Of a DNA stretch of 63,349 bases, positions 34,706 through 46,020 are shown one piece after another. The stretch's first letter is position 1, and every line of letters begins with the position of its first letter. Origin of the DNA: Prevotella sp. (GTDB lineage Bacteria; Bacteroidota; Bacteroidia; Bacteroidales; Bacteroidaceae); contig JAFYYV010000031.1 in assembly GCA_017557405.1 (NCBI GenBank), positions 1-63,349 on the forward strand. Reading direction: 5' to 3'. The position numbers were made by a program, and so were the translations under genes. A model generated the notes under the pieces. That model saw only the letters and a program-made list of their open reading frames with translations, had not been told where the DNA came from and did no database searches.

Positions 34706-35094
34706 AAGATTTGAAGGAGAATGAGCTGAATCTTAGCCCATCGGGCAAGGATTTTGAGGAAATAGGAAAGCAGATGCCCTATGCCGAGAGCGACGACTAT
34801 CTGGACCAACTGATAGCGCGCGCCACCGACGCGGCCATCGACCACGAGGCCGCAGGGAAGAAGCACGCGACGAGCGGCAAGAAGTTCGCCATTCGTGCCA
34901 CCCTCGCTGCCGCCGCCGTCGCAGCCCTGTTCTTCTTGGTATGGAGGAACCTACCCATGTCTGGAAGCGACGATGCTGCCACAGACAGCTTCGCCAGCGT
35001 GGAGATGGCTTATAACAACCTCAGCATAGAAGACCAGGAATACCTGCTGCAGGTGTACGAAGAAGACTTATTTATAAACGATAATACCGAATGA
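34702..35094 (+). CDS. Small membrane protein, probable anti-sigma factor
   Basis: The protein has 130 residues from the ATG at 34702, overlapping the sigma stop. An acidic cytosolic N-terminus (about 1-62) is followed by one membrane span (about 65-83, AIRATLAAAAVAALFFLVW) and a short periplasmic tail that ends SIEDQEYLLQVYEEDLFINDN. The layout and coupling fit an anti-sigma factor. I see no named domain. Its stop overlaps the start of the next gene (ATGA), giving a three-gene coupled operon. Confidence 0.75.
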   Translation: MKDLKENELNLSPSGKDFEEIGKQMPYAESDDYLDQLIARATDAAIDHEAAGKKHATSGKKFAIRATLAAAAVAALFFLVWRNLPMSGSDDAATDSFASVEMAYNNLSIEDQEYLLQVYEEDLFINDNTE

Positions 35095-35663
35095 CAATGA
35101 AAAAATTTCTATCCCTTGCCATCTGTGCCATCATGATGGCCGTTGGCAGTGCCTCAGCGCAGTCGCAAAGCAATCAGAACACCCCGAACAACCAGGGCAA
35201 ACAGAACAGACAGCAGCGCATGAGCCGTGAACAACTCGCCGAAGCCCAGGCCAAGCACATCGCACACGACCTGGCACTCGACGACGCCACTTCGCAGAAG
35301 CTTGTCAAGACCTTCTGCGACTACCAGAAAGAGATGTGGGCGCTCAATCAGAAGGGGCGCATGAAGAAGACCGACATGACTGAGGCCGAGGCCGAGCAAG
35401 CCATCAAGGACCGCTTCGAACAGAGCCAGAAGCTTCTCTCACTACGCGAGAAGTACTACAAGGAGTACAGCAAGTTCCTGACGCAGAAGCAGATACAGCG
35501 CGTCTACGACATGGAGAAACAGACCATGCACCGACTTGGTCAACGTGGCCAACGTGGTCAGATGGGGCAACGAGGACAGATGGGAAAGCGCCCTCAGATG
35601 GGAAAACGTCCTCAGCCTGGCCAGCGCCCACAGGGTTCGCCCCAGAATCGCCCTCGCCAATGA
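35091..35663 (+). CDS. Periplasmic Spy/CpxP-like protein with Gln/Arg/Gly tail
   Basis: The protein has 190 residues (an ATG at 35097 is also possible). It has a signal peptide (FLSLAICAIMMAVGSASAQ), a Gln/Asn-rich stretch, then a helical charged domain (about 45-145: REQLAEAQAKHIAHDLALDD, TEAEAEQAIKDRFEQSQKLL, LREKYYKEYSKFLTQKQIQRVY) like the LTXXQ region of Spy/CpxP stress chaperones. The last 45 residues are repeats of QRGQMG, KRPQMG and related units. Position after a sigma/anti-sigma pair suggests an envelope-stress regulon in which this is the effector or sensor. The function is inferred. Confidence 0.75.
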   Translation: MTMKKFLSLAICAIMMAVGSASAQSQSNQNTPNNQGKQNRQQRMSREQLAEAQAKHIAHDLALDDATSQKLVKTFCDYQKEMWALNQKGRMKKTDMTEAEAEQAIKDRFEQSQKLLSLREKYYKEYSKFLTQKQIQRVYDMEKQTMHRLGQRGQRGQMGQRGQMGKRPQMGKRPQPGQRPQGSPQNRPRQ

Positions 35664-35725
35664 ACCGACTGCCGCACTTCATGGTGTACACAAAACAAAC
35701 TACTCTATAGTTGGAATTCTTTGTT

Positions 35726-35762
35726 AAAGCCCCCTCCTTTCACACGGAAAGGAGGGGGCTTT
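35726..35762. terminator. Perfect 15-bp hairpin between convergent genes
   Basis: AAAGCCCCCTCCTTT (35726-35740) and its exact complement AAAGGAGGGGGCTTT (35748-35762) flank a 7-base loop. It is a likely two-way terminator and also a member of the AGCCCCCTCC repeat family. Heptamers TCAATTG, TCAATTG, TCAATTT follow (35762-35782). Confidence 0.8.
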
Positions 35763-35795
35763 CAATTGTCAATTGTCAATTTTGCCCATCGGGCG

Positions 35796-35826
35796 AAAGG
35801 CTACGGGTAGGCGCGTTAGCGGGAAT
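35796..35826 (-). repeat. 31-bp hairpin element copy, intergenic
   Basis: On the minus strand this matches the 31-bp element, with the hairpin tip changed from CGC-TGAA-GCG to CGC-TAAC-GCG, so the stem is kept and only the loop differs. Confidence 0.85.
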
Positions 35827-35852
35827 GGTTTCTCACGCACTTAATCGAAACT

Positions 35853-39221
<3,369 letters not shown>

Positions 39222-39268
39222 TTATATTTTAGTATTTATTTTTGAAGTCTTGTATCCCTTTACGCCTC

Positions 39269-40435
39269 TCACTTCCCTTTATACTTTTTTAAATGGCGAT
39301 AATACTCGCATGCCGCCAACAGGAAGGCGCCTGTTCCGAAGTTCGTCACCGATTTCTGGTCGACCACCTGTCCGGGGATGGCTTTCTCGCCGATGGGTTG
39401 CACATAGCCGACGGTTCCGTCGGGCTGCAAAGCGATGGTGGCAAGATATTCCCAAGCTTTGTCAATCACCGGCTGGTATCGCTTGGCATCGAGAATGCCG
39501 TTGTTGACGCCCCACTGCAGTCCGTAGCAGAAGAGGGCGGTGCCACTCGTCTCACGTCCAGGCGCCTGGTTGGGGTCGAGGATGGAGCGTGTCCAATAGC
39601 CTTCCTCCTGCTGGCTGGCGGCCACGGCAGCGGCCTGTCGCTTGTAATAGTCGATGTATTGCTTGCGGTGGCGATGGTTCTTGGGCAGGTCTTTCAACAC
39701 TTTCGCAAAGGCTGCCAGCACCCAACCGTCGCCCCGCGCCCAAAAGTCTTTCTTTCCTGCGGCCGTCTTGTGTTTGGGATAGACATATTTCCCGTCACGG
39801 AAATAGAAGCCCGTCTCGTTGTCGTACATGATAGAATTGGCATATTCCCAATTCTCGTGCATCTTGTCCAGATATTTCTCGTCGCCTGTGAGGAGGTACA
39901 TTTTCGTCATGACCGGCATCACCATGTAGAGGGCATCTGCCCACCACCAGTAGTCGTTGTCCTTGGAATCGGCCTCGAAGCCCATCACCTCGCGGGCGCG
40001 GGCGGTTTTGTAGTCGGCAGGGAACACCGAATTGAGGCCGAGATAGGTCTGGAAGCAAATCTGCCAGTCGCCGAAAAGCACGTGTTGCATCGACTCGCCA
40101 TATTGTTTGTAGAGCCATTTCTGTGGGTCTTTCTCCCGAGCGCCCTGCCAAAGGTTCTTATCAGCCCATTCGCGCGAGTAGTTCAGCCATGCCAGGTTGC
40201 CAAACGTGAAGAATGCCTCCATGTTGCCCGTGTGATAGACGGCAGGGTCCCAGAACGAGCGTTCCTGTCCGTGGGTTTGTTGCCACGTGTTGTTCACCCG
40301 ATATACGATGTCCTTCACCTCAGCCGCCGTCCATTGGCGAGCCTGTGCGACGCCTACTGACAAATGGCAAAGGATAAAGGACAAGCCTATTATCCTCATC
40401 CACCGTTTTGCTATTGTGATTTTTATTGCGTTCAT
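39269..40435 (-). CDS. GH105 unsaturated glucuronyl/rhamnogalacturonyl hydrolase
   Basis: The protein has 388 residues with an N-terminal signal (an inner ATG at 40398 gives MRIIGLSFILCHLSVG). An (alpha/alpha)6 barrel is indicated by WWWADALYMVMPVM, FWARGDGWVLAAFAKVL, GYWTRSILDPNQAPGRETSGTALF and YGLQWGVNNGIL, which match GH105 (YteR type). These enzymes hydrate and release delta-4,5-unsaturated uronic acid from oligosaccharides cut by a lyase. No lyase is in the window. It sits between DUF2264 and GH2 genes in one operon. The substrate could be rhamnogalacturonan or the glucuronic-acid caps of arabinogalactan. Confidence 0.85.
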   Translation of the reverse strand: MNAIKITIAKRWMRIIGLSFILCHLSVGVAQARQWTAAEVKDIVYRVNNTWQQTHGQERSFWDPAVYHTGNMEAFFTFGNLAWLNYSREWADKNLWQGAREKDPQKWLYKQYGESMQHVLFGDWQICFQTYLGLNSVFPADYKTARAREVMGFEADSKDNDYWWWADALYMVMPVMTKMYLLTGDEKYLDKMHENWEYANSIMYDNETGFYFRDGKYVYPKHKTAAGKKDFWARGDGWVLAAFAKVLKDLPKNHRHRKQYIDYYKRQAAAVAASQQEEGYWTRSILDPNQAPGRETSGTALFCYGLQWGVNNGILDAKRYQPVIDKAWEYLATIALQPDGTVGYVQPIGEKAIPGQVVDQKSVTNFGTGAFLLAACEYYRHLKKYKGK

Positions 40436-40439
40436 GAAT

Positions 40440-40491
40440 TTTTAATCTTTAATCTTTCATCTTTAATCTTTCATCTAGGCCGCAGGCCGTA
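40440..40491. repeat. Heptamer array plus GGCCTGCGGCCTA element
   Basis: Units of TTTAATC and TTTCATC (40440-40475) fill the GH105-DUF2264 junction. The 13-base GC palindrome at about 40477-40489 is shared, in reverse complement, with 58136-58148. Confidence 0.7.
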
Positions 40492-40493
40492 AA

Positions 40494-41771
40494 TTACCAT
40501 TTATCTTTCGTCTGGATGTCGTCAGCCCAACGATGGTCCTTGGGGAACGGTTTGCCATTCCACGCCTTCACTTGCGTCCACTCTTCGGCGGGGCACGTCC
40601 AGAAGTCGTGGTCGGCGGGTAGACCGAGGGGCATCAGAGAGAGGCTTGTCAGGTAAAGCGAGCCGTTATTGGTATACCAATCGGCCGTCTCGGGTTGATG
40701 CCCACAAAAACCAATGGTCAGGAATCCAGCATCGTTGTAGTTCTCTTGTTGGTCGTACATGCGGTGCATCACTTGCGTCAATGCGGCGCGCACCTGTCCG
40801 TTGGAGAGTTCCTCGGGCAGCGTCTGATACCACGCCATCAGAGCCAATGGTTGCAAGGCTGCCATGCGATAGGTAATTGACCGTCCGACGACCGGGAAGG
40901 TGCCCTCGGGTGAGATGAAACGCTCCAGGATGATGGCCATCTTTTGTGCCCGCTTCAACGCGCGGTCGTAGTATTTCTGGTAGTCGAAACGCGTGTTGGC
41001 TTTCGCGTCAACCATATTCTTCAATGTCTCCAGATACATGGAATGGAAGACGTAATTGGAATAGTAATCGAAGGCAAACACGGGACCGTCGGAATACCAA
41101 CCGTCGCCCACGTACCACTCTTCCACCTTGCGGATGGTGGTCATCACCCGGTAATCATCGTATTCTTTCAGCCCTGCCGCCTTTGCAATGAAGCTCTCGA
41201 TAGTGCTCGAGAAGAGCAGCCAATTCGTGTAGGGCGGTTCTATGCTTCGTAGTTTCTTGAATTCCTCGATATAGCGCTTTTTAGTCACTTCGTCCAACGG
41301 CATCCACAACGCATCGTAGGCACGAATGAAAGCCTCGACGAGGAAGGCGGCATCGACCAAATTCTGACCACTCACGCCCCAACAAAGATAGTCGGGCGAC
41401 TGCGGGTCGACAGCATTGCGGAACGACGCCAATGCCCACTCGCGCAACTGCTTGCGTTGTCGGCCTTCGGTTGTCTCGTCGTCGGGAAGTGCCAACCACG
41501 GAGCCACACCCGCCATCAAGCGCCCGAATGTCTCCATATAGACCACCTTGCGGTTGCGATTGTCGAACGACGGTGAGAACTCCGTCTTCATGTTTTTCTG
41601 CAGTTCGCCTTTCGCCATGTTCTCCAACACTGGTTGTGCCATGCAGTAGGCCTGTTCGCACCAGTATTCTCGGTCGGTCTTCACTTTCGGTTGCCGTTTC
41701 TTTGCCGTCAAAGCGGCGGGAAGCAAAATGGCCATCATCAGCAATGATAATCTGAATAGGGCTTTTTTCAT
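40494..41771 (-). CDS. DUF2264 (GH154-type) secreted protein
   Basis: The protein has 425 residues with a signal peptide (LSLLMMAILLPAALTA). It matches DUF2264: FSPSFDNRNRKVVYMETFGRLMAGVAPWLALP, YLCWGVSGQNLVDAAFLVEAFIRA, TNWLLFSSTIESFIAKAAG and EEWYVGDGWYSDGPVFAFDYYSNYVFHSMYLE. This family has been classed as GH154, with beta-glucuronidase activity reported for some members. Its place between a GH105 gene and a GH16/GH43 protein supports a role in uronic-acid removal from a plant glycan. A separate -7 box (41803-41810) means that it need not depend on the upstream gene. Confidence 0.85.
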   Translation of the reverse strand: MKKALFRLSLLMMAILLPAALTAKKRQPKVKTDREYWCEQAYCMAQPVLENMAKGELQKNMKTEFSPSFDNRNRKVVYMETFGRLMAGVAPWLALPDDETTEGRQRKQLREWALASFRNAVDPQSPDYLCWGVSGQNLVDAAFLVEAFIRAYDALWMPLDEVTKKRYIEEFKKLRSIEPPYTNWLLFSSTIESFIAKAAGLKEYDDYRVMTTIRKVEEWYVGDGWYSDGPVFAFDYYSNYVFHSMYLETLKNMVDAKANTRFDYQKYYDRALKRAQKMAIILERFISPEGTFPVVGRSITYRMAALQPLALMAWYQTLPEELSNGQVRAALTQVMHRMYDQQENYNDAGFLTIGFCGHQPETADWYTNNGSLYLTSLSLMPLGLPADHDFWTCPAEEWTQVKAWNGKPFPKDHRWADDIQTKDKW

Positions 41772-41802
41772 GTCGGGTAGTGGATGAGTTTGATATTTTT
41801 CG

Positions 41803-41810
41803 CAAAGATA
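41803..41810 (-). promoter_or_regulatory. -7 box for the DUF2264-GH105-GH2 operon
   Basis: The minus strand reads TATCTTTG, matching TAnnTTTG, 31 bases before the start at 41771. Confidence 0.5.
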
Positions 41811-41877
41811 GCAATTTATTTTCAGATTACATATATAATTATGTGGAAAAATGGTTGCCCGTGTTTTTGCCTGCCCA

Positions 41878-44730
41878 TCATTTGGATAGGGGTTTCCACT
41901 TGTCTTGCCATCTCACAATGGGCGTGCCGTCTTTGTCGAACTCGATGGGAAGCCAGATGTAGCGGGCATCGATGGGATGGCGTGGCCGCCAGATGTCGGC
42001 CATGAAGATTTGTTGCTTGCCCGTGTCGAGAATGTAGGTGCTTTGCCCTCCGAAGGTCAAGTCTTTGTTCGGTCCTATGCAAGGGTTGGGATGCTGCGTC
42101 CATGGCCCCAGGATGTTTTTGGCCGAGAACATACGCGCTTCGTTGGGATCCCACCCCGTGCATCCGCTGGTAATCATCCAGTAGGTGCCCTTGCGTTTGA
42201 AGATGGCAGGAGCCTCGTTGTGACCCGTAGGCGCCACACGCACGTAACGTCCCGTGTGGGTGGTGTAATCGTCAGAGAGCTCTGCGATTTGCAGGGTGAG
42301 GTTCTCCTCCGAAGAATAGATGTGATAGGCACGGCCGTCATCGTCCACGTAGATGGTCATATCGCGTGACATTTGTCCACCCTGCAGGTCGCGCTTCGTG
42401 TAGAGGCCTTTTTTGATGACATCGAGCCATTCGGGAGTCCAACTCTTGGGCTCGTGCTTCAGGTCGAGGGTGTCGAATACAGCCTTGTCGATGTTTTCGG
42501 GTAGGATGCCTGGGTTCACACGCCCTGAACGCAAGAAACGATAAGGCCCAGTAGGCGTGTCACTAATGGCCACGCCGGCACGCGCGGCATCGTATCCGCG
42601 TCCTTTCAGTTCGAGATGGAACCACATGACGTATTTCTTGGTCTTGGCATTGTAGACAACTTTCGGGCGTTCCAAGATGCATCCGCGTTCGATGTCGCTA
42701 CCAGTTTCGTCGCTAACCGACAATGCCACTCCTTCGTTCTTCCAGTTCATCAAGTCTTTCGATGAATAGCAAGTCACTCCTACGAGCGCGTTGCTGGTGG
42801 CTTCGGCCTTGTGTTCGCCGAACCAATAATAGGTGTCGCCTTGTTTGAGGACACCTCCGCCATGGGCGTTGATGTGTTGTCCGTCGGTGTCGGGCCACAA
42901 CCGACCTGGTTCGATGGCGTTTCGCTTGGCGGGTGTGGAAGGCTGGTAGTCGCCTTCAATCATGCGGCCCAACACGAGTTTGTCGCCTGAGAGGTCCACT
43001 TCGAAGAGATGTGGTACGCGGACATAGCGTCCGTTCACGTTCTTATGACTATGCACCGACATCAGCCATTGACCTTCAAGGGTTTTGAAGAGCATTCCGT
43101 GTCCGAAGTTGGGTGGTGTGATGGGCTGTGGCTCTTGTGTCCAAGGTCCGTTGAGTGTTCCGCTTTGCGAGTAGGCCACTCCTTGCGTATAGACATCGTG
43201 CACCCAACTTGTCCACAACATACCGAGTCTTCCTGTTCCTGTCTTGAAAAGATATGGACCATCGGTCACCTTGTTGGGGCCGAGTTTACCGTCAACGGTC
43301 TCGCGACTCCACGGGGAATCGAAGGCACGGAAGAGCACTTGCGCCTTGCCAATGGAACCGCTGAGGTCGGGTTTCAACTCGATTTTCTCGATGGTTCCAT
43401 TCCAGTTTTGCAACCACTCGCCACAGAAGACCATGTAAGGTTTCCCATCGCGGTCCACCCAGAATGTGCCGTCGAGTGTGGGTTGTGTGGCAGGCAGATA
43501 GGTCTCGTCCTCCATTGGGACGTAAGGACCTTCGGGTTTGTCACTCACAAGCACATGGCTGGCTCTCCTAGGAATGACGTTTCCACGCACGGTGTCGATT
43601 TTTATCTGCTCGTTAGTGAAGGTGGCGAAATAGTAGTATTTTCCTTTATAGGGATGCAGTTCGGCAGCCCAGATGGCTGGCCTTTCGCCCATCCACGAGT
43701 CGGGGTTGGTGCGCGCCACTTGGTATGGGCCAGTCCAGCGGTTCAGGTCGTAGCTGGTCCACAGTCTTCCACCCGTTCCAGTCATGTAATATTGCTGCGT
43801 GGCAGAGTCGGCAAGGATGCAGGGGTCGCTGAGGTTGATGGAATCGCGCGGTACGGTGCGTATTATTTCGCGCTGCCGTCGTGGCTGTTGCTGCTGGAAA
43901 ACGCGCACGTAGTCGATTTCGTAGCGCATGGGCATGGCGCTATTGTCGATGTCGCCACCATTGTCACCTCCGATGGCGAGGTTGAGCAACAGGTATTGCG
44001 GTCGTGTGAAGGGATTGATGTGCTGGCCGATGCTCCCGTTGACAGTCTGGCTCAAAGGAATGTCGTTGAGCAGTTCGTCGTCGAGGTAGATTTGTATGTT
44101 TCGGGGCGTCCAGTCCATTCGCCACACGTGAAACTTTTCTGCCCATGTGGGGTCTTTCGAGGTGAAATGGGTGAAAGGGATGCGCTTGGAATTCCATACG
44201 GGACTAAAATGCCGGTCGTTTCCCCAAGCGGCATTGGCCAGGATGTGAGGTTCGCCTTTGATACGATAGAATTCCATGACATCGATTTCACCGCACGAAG
44301 GCCACTCCATGTCTTTCCCGAGCAACCAAATGGCAGGCCACGAACCGCTGGCCGTGGGAATCTTCGCCTTCACTTCGAGGCGTCCGTAGAGAAAACTGAA
44401 ACTGCGTCGGGTGGTCAGCGAGGCAGAGGTGTACTCGATATTCTTACGTTGGCGACGCCAGTCGTTGGCGTCTTTCTGATAAAGGGGATTCTTGCGCTTG
44501 TCGCGTCGAGCCTCGATGACAAGGTTACCGCTTTCGCAACGCGCGTTCTCGCCCTGGTACCATTGTGCCTCATGGTTTCGTACGAAACCGCGTTCGGGTT
44601 CCCAGACGGCGGTGTCGGGTTGTCCATCGGTGTTGAATTCGTCGCTCCAGATGAGTCTCCACTCACGTTGGGCGTGTGTGGACAGGACGAAAATGGTAAA
44701 TAAGAGGATTAGTCTAAGTCTTGGTTTCAT
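41878..44730 (-). CDS. Three-catalytic-domain GH16-GH43-GH43 protein
   Basis: The protein has 950 residues with a signal peptide ending in STHAQ. Domain 1 (about 22-275) is GH16: EFNTDGQPDTAVW, GSWPAIWLLGK and CGEIDVMEF with Glu148 and Glu153. Domain 2 (about 290-600) is GH43-like: SDPCILAD with Asp302, AAELHPYKGKYYYFATF, TLDGTFWVDRDGKPYMVFCGEW; the usual catalytic-acid position reads TDGPYLFK, Asp490 instead of Glu. Domain 3 (about 612-948) is a second GH43: DTDGQHINAHGGGVL, YYWFGEHKAE, and EAPAIFKRKGTYWMITSGCTGWDPN with Glu839, close to exo-beta-1,3-galactanase-type members. Together these suggest cleavage of a beta-1,3-galactan backbone. It is divergent from the YqiA-type gene and has its own -7 box. 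Confidence 0.85.
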   Translation of the reverse strand: MKPRLRLILLFTIFVLSTHAQREWRLIWSDEFNTDGQPDTAVWEPERGFVRNHEAQWYQGENARCESGNLVIEARRDKRKNPLYQKDANDWRRQRKNIEYTSASLTTRRSFSFLYGRLEVKAKIPTASGSWPAIWLLGKDMEWPSCGEIDVMEFYRIKGEPHILANAAWGNDRHFSPVWNSKRIPFTHFTSKDPTWAEKFHVWRMDWTPRNIQIYLDDELLNDIPLSQTVNGSIGQHINPFTRPQYLLLNLAIGGDNGGDIDNSAMPMRYEIDYVRVFQQQQPRRQREIIRTVPRDSINLSDPCILADSATQQYYMTGTGGRLWTSYDLNRWTGPYQVARTNPDSWMGERPAIWAAELHPYKGKYYYFATFTNEQIKIDTVRGNVIPRRASHVLVSDKPEGPYVPMEDETYLPATQPTLDGTFWVDRDGKPYMVFCGEWLQNWNGTIEKIELKPDLSGSIGKAQVLFRAFDSPWSRETVDGKLGPNKVTDGPYLFKTGTGRLGMLWTSWVHDVYTQGVAYSQSGTLNGPWTQEPQPITPPNFGHGMLFKTLEGQWLMSVHSHKNVNGRYVRVPHLFEVDLSGDKLVLGRMIEGDYQPSTPAKRNAIEPGRLWPDTDGQHINAHGGGVLKQGDTYYWFGEHKAEATSNALVGVTCYSSKDLMNWKNEGVALSVSDETGSDIERGCILERPKVVYNAKTKKYVMWFHLELKGRGYDAARAGVAISDTPTGPYRFLRSGRVNPGILPENIDKAVFDTLDLKHEPKSWTPEWLDVIKKGLYTKRDLQGGQMSRDMTIYVDDDGRAYHIYSSEENLTLQIAELSDDYTTHTGRYVRVAPTGHNEAPAIFKRKGTYWMITSGCTGWDPNEARMFSAKNILGPWTQHPNPCIGPNKDLTFGGQSTYILDTGKQQIFMADIWRPRHPIDARYIWLPIEFDKDGTPIVRWQDKWKPLSK

Positions 44731-44810
44731 GATGGTTGTTTGTTTTCGTTTGTTTCACTTTATTTTATGACGATACATTGTTAGTAGTGCCATTCTGATA
44801 ATTAATGATG

Positions 44811-44818
44811 CAAATATA
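44811..44818 (-). promoter_or_regulatory. -7 box for the GH16-GH43-GH43 gene
   Basis: The minus strand reads TATATTTG, 80 bases before the ATG at 44730. It leaves room for a regulated leader. Confidence 0.45.
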
Positions 44819-44840
44819 CGAATAAAAACGGAAAAATCAT

Positions 44841-44848
44841 TATCTTTG
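44841..44848 (+). promoter_or_regulatory. -7 box for the YqiA-type hydrolase
   Basis: TATCTTTG matches TAnnTTTG, 54 bases before the ATG at 44903. It lies 22 bases from the divergent minus-strand box. Confidence 0.5.
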
Positions 44849-44902
44849 CGAAGGATTTTCCACAAGAAGTGACACTTTATGTAAATCGAGGAGAAGAATA
44901 GG

Positions 44903-45898
44903 ATGGAAATACAGAAACCGAAACAGTTTCCCGAACTGATGAAAGGGAAGAAGATGATGTATGTGCATGGCTTCGGCTCGTCGGCACAGACGGGCACCGT
45001 GCATCGCATACGAACGATGTTCCCCAATGCCGAAGTGGTGGCTCGCGACATGCCTGTACATCCTGGCGAGGCAATAGATTTGTTGCATGACTTGTGCGAG
45101 CGTGAACGTCCCGACCTCATCATTGGAACATCGATGGGGGGCATGTATACCGAGCAGCTCTACGGATACGATCGCATTTTGATTAATCCGGCGTTTCAGA
45201 TTGCCGACACGATGCGCGAGCACGGACTCACGGGCAAACAGCAGTTCTTCAATCCAAGGGAAGACGGTGTGCAGGAGTTTTATGTGGACAAGGCACTTGT
45301 GAAAGAGTATCGCGATGTGTCGGAACAATGCTTCTCGGCTGTAAACGACGATGAGCGTCGCCGAGTCTGGGGTCTTTTCGGTGACCAGGATACATTGGTG
45401 CATACGTTCGACCTTTTTTGCGAACATTACACACAGGCTGCCCATTTCCATGGCGAGCATCGCATGGACGACCATTCGTTCTTGCATGGTGTGGTGCCTG
45501 TAATTCGATGGATCGACGACCGTCAGGAAGGCCGTGAGCGCCCCATCGTTTACGTGGGTGTGGAAACGCTGATGGATGGAAGTTGCCGCCCCGCTTCGAG
45601 TATGCTGAAGGCTTTGGAGATGCTAATCGAGAACTATCAAGTTTATATCGTCTGCTCGGCTCCGACGAATCACCATAGGTATTTCGATGAAATGCAGACG
45701 TGGGTGGAACAGTTTGTTTCAACACCAGCACACGACCACCTCGTGTTCACCAACCGCCGCGACTTGTTGTTGGGTGACTATCTTGTGGACAAGGTGCCTG
45801 CCAAGGATTTTATGGGGGCAAGGCTGGCATTCGGGAGCGATGAGTTCAAGACTTGGGAGGAAGTAATCGTCTATTTCGAGCGGCTTGGCGGACAATGA
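44903..45898 (+). CDS. YqiA/YcfP alpha/beta hydrolase fused to degenerate 5'-nucleotidase-like domain
   Basis: The protein has 331 residues and is soluble. The N-terminal half (about 15-200) is a YqiA/YcfP-type alpha/beta hydrolase: MMYVHGFGSSAQTGT, the nucleophile elbow IIGTSMGGMY, an acid in FGDQDTLV, and the catalytic His region HRMDDHSFLHG. The C-terminal part (about 215-330) resembles a 5'(3')-deoxyribonucleotidase HAD domain (SSMLKALEMLIENYQVYIVCSAPTN, FTNRRDLLLGDYLVDK). Its first motif reads VYVGVETLMDG where the catalytic Asp-x-Asp should be, so this domain is probably inactive. The start ATG has GAGGAG upstream. The substrate is unknown. A terminator hairpin follows. Confidence 0.75.
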   Translation: MEIQKPKQFPELMKGKKMMYVHGFGSSAQTGTVHRIRTMFPNAEVVARDMPVHPGEAIDLLHDLCERERPDLIIGTSMGGMYTEQLYGYDRILINPAFQIADTMREHGLTGKQQFFNPREDGVQEFYVDKALVKEYRDVSEQCFSAVNDDERRRVWGLFGDQDTLVHTFDLFCEHYTQAAHFHGEHRMDDHSFLHGVVPVIRWIDDRQEGRERPIVYVGVETLMDGSCRPASSMLKALEMLIENYQVYIVCSAPTNHHRYFDEMQTWVEQFVSTPAHDHLVFTNRRDLLLGDYLVDKVPAKDFMGARLAFGSDEFKTWEEVIVYFERLGGQ

Positions 45899-45913
45899 GA
45901 ATTTAATATAATT

Positions 45914-45963
45914 ACGCCCGAAAAGCGAGCAATTATCGATGGTCAAACTCACTTTTCGGGCGT
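45914..45963. terminator. Terminator hairpin between convergent genes
   Basis: ACGCCCGAAAAG (45914-45925) pairs exactly with CTTTTCGGGCGT (45952-45963) around a 26-base loop, followed by TTTCTG. It separates the YqiA-type gene from rseP. Confidence 0.7.
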
Positions 45964-46020
45964 TTCTGTTGTTATTTCAATCCGTCTATCCGATGGTGTA
46001 TGTCAAGCTTTTGGTCATTT

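Noticed and set aside
43009-44703. 564-codon frame opposite the GH16-GH43-GH43 gene
   Set aside because: Shadow; no family pattern, while the minus strand carries three recognised domains.
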